Origin: Boswellia sacra
Taxonomy: Eukaryota > Streptophyta > Magnoliopsida > Sapindales > Burseraceae
Assembly (NCBI GenBank): GCA_013180625.2
Contig: SNVD02006294.1
Span: 124,001-188,000, forward strand
DNA: 64,000 bases
Direction: 5' to 3'
Below are positions 1 to 12,421 of the stretch, one piece after another (within the stretch, counting starts at the first letter, position 1; each line of letters opens with the position of its first letter). The notes under the pieces were generated by a model, which was not told the DNA's origin, searched no databases, and saw only the letters and a list, made by a program, of their open reading frames with translations. The position numbers and the translations under genes were made by a program.

Positions 1-2002
1 TTTGGTTACTTGTTTATTTTATATTGTTTTGTAGGAACGTCGAGTTGGTGACATTAAATCAAGCGCTACTTGGGAGATCAAGCTATAGAACAAAACGTCA
101 TTTCACGGTTGACAAATAAAGTCCTAGTCATTGCTTTAACTATCGAGGATCTGATCAACAAATTGGAAGCATTCATTTTTTAACTCGATCCAACAGTGGC
201 TTAAATAAATTGGTTTGAAAGAAGTGATCAAGGGAGTGAATTGGATTTAACACTCCGACTATAATCAGTAACCCTGGTTTGAATCTCTTTATTTTTGTTT
301 TTATTGTGTTCATGAAAGTTATTTTCTTATTGCTCCTTTTTGCTAGCAATCTAGTAGGCTAACCTGTTAGAGTAGCACGGTGAAAAGTTTAAACATTTCT
401 GAAGCGCATTTCGATTTTGTTTTATCTGAAGTGGCAGAGTTAAGGAATATAGTTTTGATCTTTTCAAACCCATTCCAACTAACTTGTAGTATAACTAACA
501 TTTTTTGTAACAAACTATTGTTCTGTTTTGTTTCTTTGTTTAAGAGTTGTTTTCTTTTATGACAAAGGTATATAGGTTGGAAACCTTAAGTCTGCAGGCT
601 ACTGGTCCTAAGGATTGTTGAAATAGACAGTTGTAACTGAGGTCTAACAATGCCACATACCTTTGTTCTTCTAAGTTGTGTGGGTCGATGATAAGTAAAT
701 GATTGAATTAAGAATAACTCTTGGAAAATGATAAATTTTGCATAAATCTATGTGCATAAAATGTTGGTTGGTTTTTTCTTTGCTTTTAATTCCTTGAACA
801 ATATTGAGCACATTGCCGTGATCACTGAGCTGTTTGTTTTGAGAAAGTTTATGAAATTTAAGTGTTTCAAAAGATTTTATTGAATTCTAGAATCAGCTTG
901 ATTGTCACTTGAGGTGAAATCCTAGACTGTACGACATTAAAGAAATGATTTAGGCCATCTTTGAATTATTTGAGCCTCTCTAGCCAACCTATGTATGAAT
1001 TCGATCCCTAGTTTCCCTTTTTGTGCCTATATAAGCCTTTTTCTTCGATTTAACTCACTAAAATTTCTCCTAACCCAAAATTAATTTTTTCAAACACTTT
1101 ATCCCTTACCCATGAGCACGTAGATCATTCAAGACTACATTTTGAGCTATGCTATGGTTTTGGAAAGTTAAGGGAGATTGGGAGGTGTAATGAGCATTGA
1201 TAGTGAGTTCTGTAAAAAAAAAAAAAAGTGTCTTCTTTAGTTCAATGCCACATTGAGGACAATGTGTTGTTTAAGTGTGAGGGACAGGTAGTTGGTTGAT
1301 ATCAAAATCCAAAAAAAAAAAAAGAATGAAAAAAAGAGAGTTTAATTCTATGCCCTTGAGAACACTGAAACAAATAAGTTTGGGGTGTAGTTTCTTTTGT
1401 TGTATATAAATAAATAGATTGAGTGCTGTAAATAAATTTGGCGGAGTTACTAGGTGTGCTATACAGAATGTGTTTTGGGGTTGAGCTCTACACAATCTTG
1501 ATTGATTTGTGTGTTTTTGGGTGATTTAAGTCAAATTTTTATCCTTTATCATAACTTCACCATAGCCAAATGTTACCAGCTTAATAAAGTCCTATTTGAG
1601 CCTTATTATTGTAATTATCTACATTAGTGGAGAGTGTCTTGAAAAGCAAACCTATGGAGTTCAATTTTATGCATTAATTTCCTTATCAAATTGATTCATT
1701 TTTGTGCATAAACTCATCAAGGTTGCAAGTGATTAAGTGAGAGTGGCCACACACAGACACTCGAGGAATTTTAAAGCGAAAACTAACATACTTGATGAAA
1801 TTTTTGATCAAACGCAAAAAATTTGAAGTTTTCCTTGAGTTGTAATTTTTGTGCAATCTTTGAGGCTTGGTTATAATTCATGATTAATTGAATACTAACT
1901 GAGTGTGTAAGTTTTTGATTTGTATTTGTATGCTTTGTTTTCCTCTTTTATTTCCTTGTTTTACTCAAGGACTAGCAAAATGTTAAGTTTGGGGGTATTC
2001 GA
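1..2002 (+). mobile_element. 3' internal part of a Ty3/gypsy element (Athila/Tat-like), truncated by window edge
   Basis: The stretch lacks long ORFs but carries the usual post-pol landmarks of plant Athila/Tat-type elements: a GTCGAG...GACATTAAATCAAGCGCT segment near 39-70, the phrase ATTGAGGACAATGTG near 1252-1267, and a run ending in AAGTTTGGGGGT just before an LTR start at 2003. It is the 3' untranslated part of a plus-strand element whose coding region lies left of the window. No LOG or ORF-A homologue is visible here, unlike in G1 and G2. The short ORFs in it look like chance. Confidence 0.65.
1984..1997 (+). promoter_or_regulatory. Polypurine tract of the left gypsy element
   Basis: AAGTTTGGGGGTA directly precedes the LTR start and has the form of a plus-strand primer for LTR retrotransposons. 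Confidence 0.55.
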
Positions 2003-3350
2003 TGAGTGAGTTTTATACTCACAATTTAAGTATCTTTAAGCTTAATATTTTGTTAGTTTTTGGGTATTTTTGTTAGTTTTATGTGTGTCTTCTGTTTGTG
2101 TAGGTTAAATAATGTTGGAGTATGAATGTGGAGAGCTTGCAAGCAAGAATACAAAAATTTGAGCAATTATAATCTTTATCTTCAATTGGACCTCCAACTT
2201 CGCGAATTTTTCTCTACCGATTTACAGCGAACTATAGTTCATGTGATATATCGTTAGAAAGCCCCACAAGTCTACTTTCTGGAAGAGTTTATGGTTAATC
2301 AATCGGAGTTTTGTATGAGAAGTTATGTGTATTTTTGTACAAAAGGGCGAAATTATAATTTGGAGTATTGTAGGGGTACTGTAGTAAGTTCAGAATTTTG
2401 CAGTTGGCCCCTTAAGTTGAAGCTTTCAATTTGTTGCAATTTAGCCCTTGCCTATAAATATGAGAATTTTTCTTATTTTAGGATATCTCCCGAATGGGAG
2501 AAAAACTCTTCCCCCTCTAAAGAGTGAAACTCTCTCCCCTCCTGTGGTAATTGGCACGGTGGTTTTCGGTGTTGGAAATCCTAAGTCATCAAATTTGTCT
2601 TTAACAGTCTAGTTTTCTTTTCCTCTCCTTTTCAATTATGTTTGTCGTATGTATTTTTTTTGATATGAATTAAGTTCTATCTTCTAGCGTTAAGATGTAG
2701 CCAAATTATGATACTTTAGTTAATTGAATTCAATATATTAGTTATTTATTTCATGTTTGTTGAGCAATTTAATTATATGCTTAATGCTTGTGAAAGCCTG
2801 ATCAACTTTTGCATAATTTGAGATATGAATTGAGACTGAGAAGTGATATTCATATTAATCCTTAATTATTTTGTTATAAATCAACATGAGAGGGAGATAT
2901 GAATGTGATTTATGCAATCTTATTGATTTTTTGTGCTTAATGGGTATTAATAGTGAGTTAGATGAGATAGAGATGTGATTCTAATATATTAATATACATT
3001 GTTATTATTTGGGAAAGAATAACAATTACATTAGTGAAATCGGTTGGCAGTAATTAGGAATAAGACTAGTATTATAGTAATTAATAACTATAGTGGATTA
3101 ATTTCAATGAAATCGGTACCCTAGAGTGTTGTGTCATTATATTCTCTTTTTAGTTTCCTGACTATATTTTCTTAGCGTTAATTTCTATTGAATCTCCTTA
3201 CTAATCAAATCTCAATTTCTATTCTTTTTATTTTAAATAAGAGTTAATAAAATGTTGTTAATTAGTTACGACACTCATCGCGGGAACAATATCTGTACTT
3301 TCACTTTATTACTTGTAACGATTCCGTATACTTGCGGATTTTTTGCAACA
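2003..3350 (+). mobile_element. 3' LTR of the left gypsy element
   Basis: The segment begins TGAGTGAGTTTTATACTCAC and ends CTTGCGGATTTTTTGCAACA, giving TG...CA ends over about 1.35 kb, directly after a polypurine tract. The GTATACTTGCGG near its end is common in plant gypsy LTRs. The partner LTR lies outside the window, so the target duplication (GTGAC would be the right copy) cannot be checked. Confidence 0.6.
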
Positions 3351-4073
3351 GTGACCAAAGTCCTACATTGACTAGACATGGAGAAGATCATGGCCATATA
3401 AGTATGGACAAGATCTCTATTGGTATGAGGCCTTTTGGATAGAATCCAAAAGTAAATCCATAAAGGCTTAAGTCCAAAGTGGACAATATCATATCAATAT
3501 GGAGTTTTATGTGGTCTATAGTTCCAACATTTTTATCATCTTGAAAGGTGAAAGCTCTTCGCAAAAACCTATTAGCATGACCTACAACACATCATCAACT
3601 AAATCTAATAATGTATCTTCAAGCATCTTTCTCAACATAAACAAGGAAATTTGACTCTCAAGCATCACCATATCTCTTAGAATCGCATTATGAGCAGCTT
3701 TTGTCCTTGCATAATCAACCAAATGTGACATTGATCTCGAGGAAACACTTGCACCACCCCTTCCCTTCTTTGATGCCATAGATCTAAAGAACCTCGAGCA
3801 AGAATGATGAATCAATTGCCAACATCCAAGCTAAAGTCTCATTATTAAGATTCAAGAACTTGCGATAGCATGCTCGAATAATCAACAAAAGCTTGGTCAG
3901 TTTTAAGATTCAAGAGCTTGCGATAGCACTGTTTGGACACCATAGCACACTAATTTGACACTGTAGCAAATTGTTCTGCCACTGTACACCAACTGTTTAA
4001 AATAATGAAAATAAAACAAAAATATTTATAAATTAAATAAAATAATTTAAAAGTTTTATTTATTCAATCTTTG
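3351..4073. other. Spacer with degraded repeat sequence
   Basis: Near 3466-3500 lies TCCAAAGTGGACAATATCAT, a phrase I recognise as a dispersed plant repeat motif. Apart from the DUF247-like fragment listed separately, I see no gene. The tail after about 3990 is very AT-rich and leads into the tandem repeat. Confidence 0.35.
3582..3815 (-). pseudogene. DUF247-like fragment
   Basis: A 77-codon open stretch contains AILRDMVMLESQISLFMLRK, which resembles the conserved DUF247 segment of plant proteins (rDmllLENQiPffvLekLf in the family). Full DUF247 proteins have about 400-550 residues, so this is a fragment. No flanking exons or promoter are evident, and it lies among transposon debris. The assignment rests on this one motif and is tentative. 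Confidence 0.35.
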
Positions 4074-5281
4074 ACATGTTTTGATTTCTTTCGGTAATTT
4101 GGATTGAAGATGTCAGGATGCTACTTAGGAAGAGTTGGGAATGAGAGCTAATTTGATCGAGAGAAAGCTGAATGCTTTGTTATCACAAGCAGGCGACATC
4201 TTCTTACAGATAATGTGATAGGTAGGTGTTGATATGTGGACAAAGCTGCAATTATAATTCTGAAGTGGCTTTATACAGAAAGGTGAGCATCGAAATAGTT
4301 TATGCATTTCGGGAAGCTGTTGCGAGTTTGTCAGGAAAATGTTAGGAGTAGTCAAGAATCCCGAGAAGGATAATATATTTCGTCAGGGCATACTAATAAT
4401 ATGCTGAATGCTATTTCATAAATGTTGTTTATAGTCAGTACGACACCGTAGTCAAGGAAAAAGGGCAAAAAATGTTGCAATCATACAATGGATTATAGAA
4501 ACTGTTCAGAAGCTTTGAATTAATGCGACAATTTATTTAAATTAAAAACATTTATGTAAGATTTGATTTTATTGATATTTTACATGTTTTAATTTCTTTC
4601 GATAATTTGGATTGAAGATGTTGGGATGCTACTTAGGAAGAGTTGGGAATGAGCACTAATTTTACCGAGAGAAAGCCGAATGCATTGTGATCACAAGCAG
4701 ACGACATCGTACTATGGACGATGTGATAGGTACGTGTTCATATGTGAACAAAGCTGTAGTTATATTTTTGAAATGTCATCATACGCAAAGGTGCGCATCT
4801 AAATTGTTTATGCATTTCAGGAAGCTGTTATGAGTTTGTCGGAAAAATGTTAGGAGTAGTTGGGAAAGAGAATATAGTTCGTCGGGGTATACTAATGCTA
4901 CATTGAATTTCATTTCATAAATGTCTTTTATTGTCAATAAGGCATCGTAGTCGAGGAAGAAAGATAAAAAAAAAAATGTTGCAATCGTGCAATGGATTAT
5001 AAAAACTTTTCACAAGCTTGGAAATAATGCAGATTTTTTTTAATTTAAATACATTTATATAATATTTGATTGCTTAATCGTTGACATGTTTTAATTTTTT
5101 CGATAATATGGATTGAAGATGTCGGGATGCTACTGAGGAAGAGTTAGGTATGAGCGCTAATTTGATCGAGAGAAAGTTGAATGCTTGGTGATCACAAGTA
5201 GACAACATCGTGCTACAGACAGTGTGATAGTTACGTGTTGATATGTGGACAAAGCTGTAATTATAATTTCGAAGGTGTTAT
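4074..5281. repeat. ~510-bp tandem repeat, copies 1, 2 and part of 3
   Basis: Units start at about 4074, 4582 and 5094, each with ACATGTTTTRATTT followed by a GGATTGAAGATGTYRGGATG block, giving periods of 508 and 512 bp. Copies differ by many substitutions. Copy 3 is interrupted at 5281/16507 by element G1 and resumes at 16512. I see no coding sense. It could be a satellite-like or subtelomere-like repeat, or an old element internal duplication. Confidence 0.75.
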
Positions 5282-6667
5282 TGACACATCCAAAAAAGGG
5301 TTGTCTCCCAAGTATACGAGTGTCGAAGTAATAAACCCGGTAAGACCGGGGTCGATCCATGAGGAAGGGTATTTTAGCGTTACAAACTATAAGTAAGCAA
5401 ATATGATGTGGATGATTCAAAGGGATGGCAAGATAATATCAACAAAAATGAGTAAAGAACAAGTTCTTAAAGAACAAATGAGAATAACACAAGAGAAATT
5501 AACACAATAATAATGAGAGCTAAGGTTAGGAGATCCGCCCTTGATATATCAAATAAGGATAAACAACCCATTTTAGTTATATGAGTTATATTTGCTTCGT
5601 TACCAATATTTATACCACTTTTTATAAATGGGTTCAAGCATCCAACATACCAATCACCATATGTCTACAACAAATCAAGGTTTCTAACTAGATTTATGTC
5701 GGTAAGGAAGAACCATACGACATCTAGAAAGGATCCAAACATTTGATGTGCCAAGGATTGTCGACAATGGATCAAGACCTCCACTTTACGAGTGGTGTCA
5801 AGATTGATTAGATAAATAAATATAAATCATATAAACAACACAAGATTATGATTATTAAGCACATATTAAAGTATTAGAGAATCCTTATTCTTATATCAAG
5901 GGTTTCACCCTTTCACCTTAGCAAGAGAGAAATTAGAAAGACATTATAAGAAAAAGAAAACAAATTGCAAGCAAAAGAAGATTTATTAATAGCATAAACA
6001 CACAAGAGAGAAAAACACAATACAAGATCCCAACCAAAGCCAAGATATTCCAGCCAAGGCCAAGATACCCCAATGGGTCAGAAGGCACCTCTATTTATAG
6101 ATACATTCGGGGGCAAACTTGTCAAATTACAAAAGAATAATTATCAAATATTAGATGCACCAACTTTGACAATTGGGGTAATTAGGTGAACTAACTTTGA
6201 CCACCGATTTTGACCTTGAATTATTGCAAATTTTAATCACATGTCTTCATGAAAGTCGTAGATATTTCTCTTAGCTTTCTAGAACATCTTGATTCATAGA
6301 TTTGGATACGTATTCTGAGAAATATGGTCAAAATACTGAGGCATGGAGGCAAGGATGAAACTGTAGATGGGTTCACTTCAAACCCATTTTTGGTCCACTA
6401 AGAGCCTGAATTTGATGATGCTTGTGAAATACAATCTTGTAGATAATTTAATTAGCTTTCCAAAACATTAAGATTTGCACCATTCTAATCTATAAATAGA
6501 GAGTTATGCCCGTTTTACCGAACCTGTAACAAAACCAAAATTAAGAGAAAGTTAATTCCAAAGATGCAAAGACTACAAATATGCTTAAGTTGAGGAATTT
6601 AATGACACTATTAATGCAATATGATGAACTAAGCTCTTATTAAACATACATATTTAAGTGTTCATCA
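5282..6667 (-). mobile_element. G1 3' LTR
   Basis: 1,386 bp, beginning (minus strand) TGATGAACACTTAAATATGT and ending TGTGTCA. It aligns end to end with 15138-16506. Confidence 0.92.
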
Positions 6668-6679
6668 CACCCCCCAACC
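6668..6679 (-). promoter_or_regulatory. G1 polypurine tract
   Basis: The minus strand reads GGTTGGGGGGTG immediately upstream of the 3' LTR, the expected plus-strand primer. Confidence 0.75.
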
Positions 6680-8002
6680 AACTTATTGCCAATCCCTAAC
6701 AATTAAAGCGTTATTATTTAGAAGTAATTTATAGAATTTTACATCCAAGGTGGTTATTATTGCATTCTCCTCGATTTTATCCAAAGAAACAAACTCTCAA
6801 TCGATTTTTTTTTAAAATGACTCATGTACCCTTCAGTCAAGATATCAACAAACCTTCTTTTTGTGCTCAGTCGACACATGACTATGGCGCTTTTAGAAAG
6901 AAGCCATATCGGTTCTAATATTTGTTAAGGCTAACAACCTTAGGTAGGGGGCATTCATTCATTTTATATATATTTTTTCTCTTTTTTTGTTTTTTTATTT
7001 TTTTTTGAAAGAATGCATCTTTAACCCATGTAATGAGCCTTAGGCTAATGACTCCCAGATCAATTGGCCTTAGGGCATTAGGTGTTAAGACACCCCTACG
7101 AGCTTAACGACTCGAGTTGCCGATGCTTTATTTTTACTTAGACACTCATGGATAGTGCAATGTTCAATCCCATTAAGCTTTCTCCTTAATACATGTAGCG
7201 AGCTTTGGGCCAATAGCTCCTAAACCAGTTGGTCTTAGGGTATTAGGTGTTGAGGCACCCCTCTGGCTTAATTGCTCGAATTAAGGAGGCTACGAGACCA
7301 AACTTATCCACAATTGCTCTCTTTTTTTTCATTTTCTTTTTCTCTTTTTTGTTTTTAACTTTCGCCTTGCTTTTGTTGTTATCCTAAACAAAACAAAAGA
7401 ACTCAAATATTGCAATATTTCATTTTGCAACCCACAAGCATGCATCAAAGTATGTGTGTGTGTGAAGAAAGGTTCATAAATACTTGCTTAACGAGTACAT
7501 GAGCATATAGTTTATTAAATGATAGGGTTGTGAGAGTTCATAGATTTGAATAATTCAAAGTGAAATGAATAAGACCTCCTTGTTATAAAATTCAAAAATC
7601 AAGACTAAATAATATCAAGTTAGTTAAAATGAGTCTTCAAAAATGCAAAAACAAAATGACAAATTGGATAGAGTGTGTTTCAAGAGTTCAAACTGGCCCT
7701 CCCTAATCTGCCATTCCTGACCCAGAATGCGCCTCAAGAGGATTTGAACTCCTTACATCGCACTCTAAATCTAATTACTAACTCGCTTTTTTTTTAGCAA
7801 AAAAAAAAAAAGAAACTTCAAGACACACTTATGTCTACTATCCTTCCCCCCCAACCAAATAAAATATTGTCCTCAATGTTTAAATGTAGAGAGATAAAGT
7901 ATAAGAGACATTACCTGAAGCTTCTGTTATTCAAGAGAGATGACCTAACAGACTCATAAAATAAAATGCTAAAAATAAAGTAAAATAAAGGACAAGAAAA
8001 AA
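6680..8002 (-). other. G1 non-coding region between LOG and the 3' LTR
   Basis: There is no ORF of note. It contains two diverged direct repeats of about 85 bp (about 7029-7117 and 7196-7280), both with a CTTAGGG..ATTAGGTGTT..GACACCCCT-like core, and the phrase (minus strand) ACATTGAGGACAATATTTT near 7860. The end next to LOG aligns with the equivalent part of G2 (about 32750-33060). Confidence 0.6.
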
Positions 8003-8653
8003 TTATAAACAGAGATTCAGATCCAATTTGCACTTTTTGTTTTGCCCTCCTAACCAATTAATTTGAGTACTAGCTGGGTCAGGTTCATACTCAACTGCTT
8101 ATAATTTATCAAGTAACTCACCAGCAGAAGTGGCAGAAATAAGGATCTTTCTCGCCGAATGAAGGATAAAATTTTATTCCACAGCTACATTAAGAAAACT
8201 TATTAAAGGATCAAAGAAATTTTTGACATTCAACAAACCTATGGGTTTTTGATGAAGATTCAGTTGGGCCCATGAGGCAATTTGAAAAATTTCTTCAAGA
8301 GTACCAAAGCCACTTGGTAATCCAATAAAGGCGTCTGAATTTATAAGCATATGTGCCATGCGTTCATGCATAGAGGAGACCTGTAACTCCTTCCCAACTA
8401 TTTTTCCGACGACGCTTTCTAAAGCTAAAGCTTTAGGAATAACCCCTAAAACTTGACTACCTCCTACATGTGCAGCTGTTGACACACAACCCATTAACCC
8501 GAGGCTACCTCCCCCATAAACCAAATGAATCTTTCTTTCAGCCAGTAGCCTACCAAGATAATTTGCTACCTCGACAAACTCTTCACTTTTACTCAGTCAA
8601 GATCCACATAATACACATATCCTTTGCATTCGACGTTTTGAAGTTTCCTCCAT
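8003..8653 (-). pseudogene. LOG-type cytokinin riboside 5'-monophosphate phosphoribohydrolase, broken, in G1
   Basis: This is the G1 counterpart of the intact G2 gene at 33061-33705. From the start codon at 8653 it shows LCGS, VYGGGSLGLMGCVS, a VSSMHERMA segment and LPSGFGTLEEIFQ. LOG enzymes have PGGxGTxxE, and here the first Gly of that motif is Ser. There are at least three in-frame stops: 8597-8599 after the CGS motif, 8174-8176, and 8099-8101. The 8099 stop is CAA to TAA relative to G2. Length (about 216 codons) matches the family. LOG proteins release free-base cytokinin from the nucleoside monophosphate in the cytosol and nucleus. This copy is almost certainly inactive. Confidence 0.88.
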
Positions 8654-8702
8654 GTCTATGCAACTCTCTAACTATGTGTGAAGAAGAGAACAAGATATGT
8701 GG

Positions 8703-8710
8703 TATTTATG
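8703..8710 (-). promoter_or_regulatory. TATA-like box upstream of G1 LOG
   Basis: The minus strand reads CATAAATA, 50 bp upstream of the LOG ATG, at the same spacing as TATAAATA in G2. Farther out, a CTATATAGATG block (about 8737-8747) is also shared with G2. Confidence 0.45.
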
Positions 8711-8975
8711 GAGTGTAACAAAGTATGCTAATGAGGACATCTATATAGGTAGCTCGGTTGTTTTTTGAAAAAAGTTGACAATAATGCATAAAAATTCAAA
8801 AAAAAAAGATGATAAAATAAGACACCAGAAGTCAAACAAAAGATACAAATTAAAAAATGATAGCTATGAGGCATTAAAATTAAAAAATGATGGCACGAAT
8901 GCATATGTACATGTAGTTATGGCCGTGGCTCACATCTTCCTCTGGTTTTACGCCCAGAAACAGCTTAAACACCTT

Positions 8976-9524
8976 CTATGAGTTAGGGATATGCTTCCCA
9001 TTCATTTTTCTTATAAACTGGTAAAAAGGGTCGTTTTGAGTCAGATTCCTAAAACTATAGCGTTCCTGCTCATCTCGGAATTGTGTCCACAAGTTAAAAA
9101 TTTCACGCTACATAAGTCCACAAGAATACGTCTCAAGAGTCACTCGGATATCATCCAAGGACTCCCTACTCAGTCCATTCTTGATGAACTATAGTTTATC
9201 CTCTCGATTGTTAGACAGATATCCCAAGGAGTGACAACGCTGGTTACAAGTCCATCTTGCACTTTTATGACAAACTTGTAACCTTTTTGCTCTTCGCTTT
9301 TTGTTATAAGAGCTTTTTCCCATACCTGGCATATGAGAAATAAGATTATTTGAAAATTCACAAGAAAATTGAACATTGGCTTCAATTAACCATCTTACAT
9401 CAGCAGGAATACCCTTACACATCAACATCCTTAGTCTTTCTTTGCCAGCTTTGTAAATTTTGAGCAAATAATTTTGAGGAAGAGGGGGAAAATGTTTGTG
9501 CAATTTTGAGAGAATGGTACCCAT
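8976..9524 (-). pseudogene. ORF-A, basic Cys-rich cargo protein, broken, in G1
   Basis: It has the same length (549 bp from ATG 9524 to stop 8976) as the intact G2 gene at 33949-34497. The start MGTILSKLHKHFPPLP aligns with MDTILSNLRRHFPFLP. The Cys cluster is VCHKSARWTCNQRC, with the second Cys changed to Ser. In-frame stops follow NREDKL and interrupt the later part. Function unknown. It lies between integrase and LOG on the same strand, with 322 bp to the LOG start. Confidence 0.75.
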
Positions 9525-9572
9525 GTGGAGAAAATGAGAGAGAAGAAAAGAAAATGGATGCAAGGTGAGCAA

Positions 9573-9640
9573 TAGTTTTTAGGGAACTGAAAACCGACTT
9601 TAAAAGCCACGGAGTACCGTGTCCGCCACTTGACCGGGAA
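9573..9640 (-). promoter_or_regulatory. Conserved block with 3' splice-acceptor signal upstream of ORF-A (G1)
   Basis: The minus strand contains GTCGGTTTTCAG then TTCCCTAAAAACT. The predicted AG is at 9588-9587 and the ORF-A ATG is 62 nt downstream. Upstream sits a small inverted repeat CACGG-AGTA-CCGTG. The block is far better conserved with G2 (34537-34606) than the DNA around it. Confidence 0.5.
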
Positions 9641-9650
9641 AAATCAATCC

Positions 9651-10949
9651 TTAAAAAGGATCGATTAAAGCAATGGACTCTTCATTTTGGTCAAAATTTT
9701 CAAAGAATGGTTTTAACCGTTGTCCATTAACTTTAAACACATTACCATTCTTTGGGTTCTCTATTTCAACTGCTCCATGAGGAAAAACATTTTTAACGAT
9801 GAAATGCCCAGTCCAACGAGACCGAAGTTTACCAGGAAACAAATGCAATCTTGAATCATACAAAAGAACTTTTTGTGAAGGTTCAAAAGATTTTCTAACA
9901 ATGAATTTGTCATGAAAAACCTTCATTTTATCTTTGTAGATTTTAGAATTTTCATAAGCCTCATTCCTTGGAGTTTACGTAACTGACAAGCATTATTCAA
10001 ATTTGTGTTAAATGTTTTAATGGCCCAATAAGCTTTATGCTTAGTTTCTATAGGCAAGTGACAAGGTTTTTCATAAACTAATCTATAAGGAGACATTCCT
10101 AATGATGTTTTGAAAGCAGTTCGGTAAGCCCAAAGTGCATCGTTAAGTCTTAAAGGCCAATCTTTACGATTTGGGTTAACCCTTTTTTTTTTAAGATCTG
10201 TTTTATCTCCCTATTAGCTAATTCAACTTGTCCAATTGTTTGTGGCTGATAAGGTGTAGAAATTTTATGGGTTATTCCATATTTCTTCATTAAAGTTTTA
10301 AATGGTTTGTTACAAAAATGTGTACCCCTATCATTATTAATGGCTCGAGGAATTCCAAATCTACACAAGATATTCTCTTTTAAGAATTTGATAACTGTTT
10401 TATAATCATTGTTTCGATATGGAATTGCCTCGACCCATTTTGAAACAGTCTACTGCAACAAGAATATACACAAAACCAAATGATGGTGGAAAATATCCCA
10501 TAAAATCAATACCCCAACAGTCAAAAATTTTCACAACAAGAATGTGATTCAAAGACATCATGTCTCTTTTTGAAATGGATCCCAATTTTTGACAATTTTC
10601 ACACGTCTTGCAAAATGCATATGCATCTTTAAATAAGGTGGGCCAATAAAATCCACATTACAAGATTTTAGCAGCTGTTTTCCTAGATGAAAAATGTCCT
10701 CCACATGCTTCAGAATGCCAAAAATTAATAACATTACTTACCTTATTGTCGGGTATGCATCTTCTAATTTTCTGATCCGAATAATATTTGAACAGATATG
10801 GGTCATCCTAATAAAATTTTTTTGCCTCCGTCAAAAACTTCCTTTTGTCTTAAGCATTCCAATAAGGTGGCATTTTTCCTGTTGCAAGGAAATTTATAAT
10901 GTTAGCAAACCAAGGTACAACAGCAATGGAAAATAAAAATTCATCAGGA
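9651..10949 (-). pseudogene. G1 integrase region of pol
   Basis: The DDE core is recognisable (NDRGTHFCNKPF, then [18 protein letters not shown] around 10150-10330), and the C-terminal part ends near 9651 with [32 protein letters not shown] and a [19 protein letters not shown] segment. The zinc-binding N-terminus near 10500-10760 is degraded. Multiple frameshifts and stops separate the pieces, so it is inactive. In life it would insert cDNA into chromosomes. Confidence 0.85.
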
Positions 10950-12421
10950 AAAGAATCATTGATAGGTGAAGTTTTAATTAATGTATCTGTCGTTAGTCTT
11001 GAAAGATGATCTGCAACACATTTTCTGCTCCTTTCTTATCCTTTATTGTGATGTTCAATTCTTGGAGTAATAAGATCCACCATATCAATCTAGGTTTTAT
11101 ATCCTGTTTAGTCATTAAATATCTCACAGCTGCATAGTCAGTGTAAACAATCATTGGAGAACCAATTAAATAAGATCAAAATTTATCCAATGTAAATACT
11201 ACCACAAGTAGTTCTTTTTCAGTTGTTATGTAATTCATTTGTGCATCATTTAAAGTCCTACTTGTATAGTATATCACATAAGGCTCACCTTCTTTTCCCT
11301 GTCCTAAGACGGCACCAACGGCATAATCACTTGTGTCACATATCAATTCAAAAGGCAAGGACCAATTGGGAGATTGCATAATTGGAGCAGTTGTTAAAAG
11401 TCCAATTAATTTATCAAAGGCACTTTAACATTCTTGACTCCATTCAAAAGAAGTTTCTTTTATTAAGAGGTTACAAAGAGGTTTAGATATAGATTGAAAT
11501 TTCTTATGAAAAGCCTATAAAATCCAGCATGCCCTAAGAATGAACGAACCTCTTTGACTATTTTTGGTGGAGGCAAATGGGAAATTAATTTCACTTTTGC
11601 TTTGTCCACTTCAATTCCCTTAGAAGACACCACATGACCTAAAAAAATTCCTGAAGTGACCATATAATGACTTTTTTCTAATTCAAAATAAGACCTTTTT
11701 CTACACACCTTTCTAGGACTTTTTCTAAGTCTTCAAGACAATTGTCAAAAGAGTTTTCAGAGATAGTTAAATCATCCATAAAAACTTCTAAATAATGCTC
11801 AACCATATCATTGAAAATGCTTAACATGCATCTTTGAAAAGTGGTTGGGGCATTACAAAGTCCAAAAGGCATTCTCCTAAATGCAAAAGTGCCGAAGGGG
11901 CACGTGAATGTGGTCTTTTATTGGTCTTCAAGTGTAATGAAAATTTGATAATAGCCTAAGTATCCATCAAGAAAGCAGTATTAGGGGTACCCTGCTACTC
12001 TTTCAAAAATTTTGTCAAGGAAAGGTAAGGGAAAATGGTCTTTTCTAGTGACAGTATTTAATTTTTTATAATCAATGTATATCCTCCAACTGAATGAGAC
12101 TCGAGTTGGCAAAGATTCCCCCTTTTCATTTTTAACTACTGTAATGATAGATTTCTTATGTACTACTTGTGTAGGGCTTACCCACTTGTTATCAGAAATA
12201 GGGTAGATAATTCCCACATCAAGTAGTTTAAGAACTTCATCCCTAATAACCTCTTTCATATGTGGATTCAATCTTCTTTAAGGTTATTGGGATGTTTTAG
12301 TATTTTCCTATAAATGTATTCTATGTGTGCAAATTAAAGGGTTAATGCCTTTTATATCTTTTAAAGTCTACCTAATTGCATTTTGATGCCTTTTAAGCAC
12401 TTCTATCAACTTACCTTGTTG
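10950..12421 (-). pseudogene. G1 reverse transcriptase and RNase H region
   Basis: RT motifs are visible: WRIYIDYKKLNTVTRKDHFP, MPFGLCNAPTTFQRCM, and the active-site FMDD in EVFMDDLTI (about 11760-11800; YxDD in the family). RNase H follows with PFELICDTSDYAVGAVLGQ and [13 protein letters not shown] around 11176-11379. Frameshifts near 11460 and 11690 and several stops disrupt the frame. It lies downstream of protease in the same transcript. Confidence 0.88.

Noticed and set aside
5157..5420. ORF crossing the left G1 boundary
   Set aside because: It spans the junction between tandem repeat and LTR, so it cannot be an old gene.
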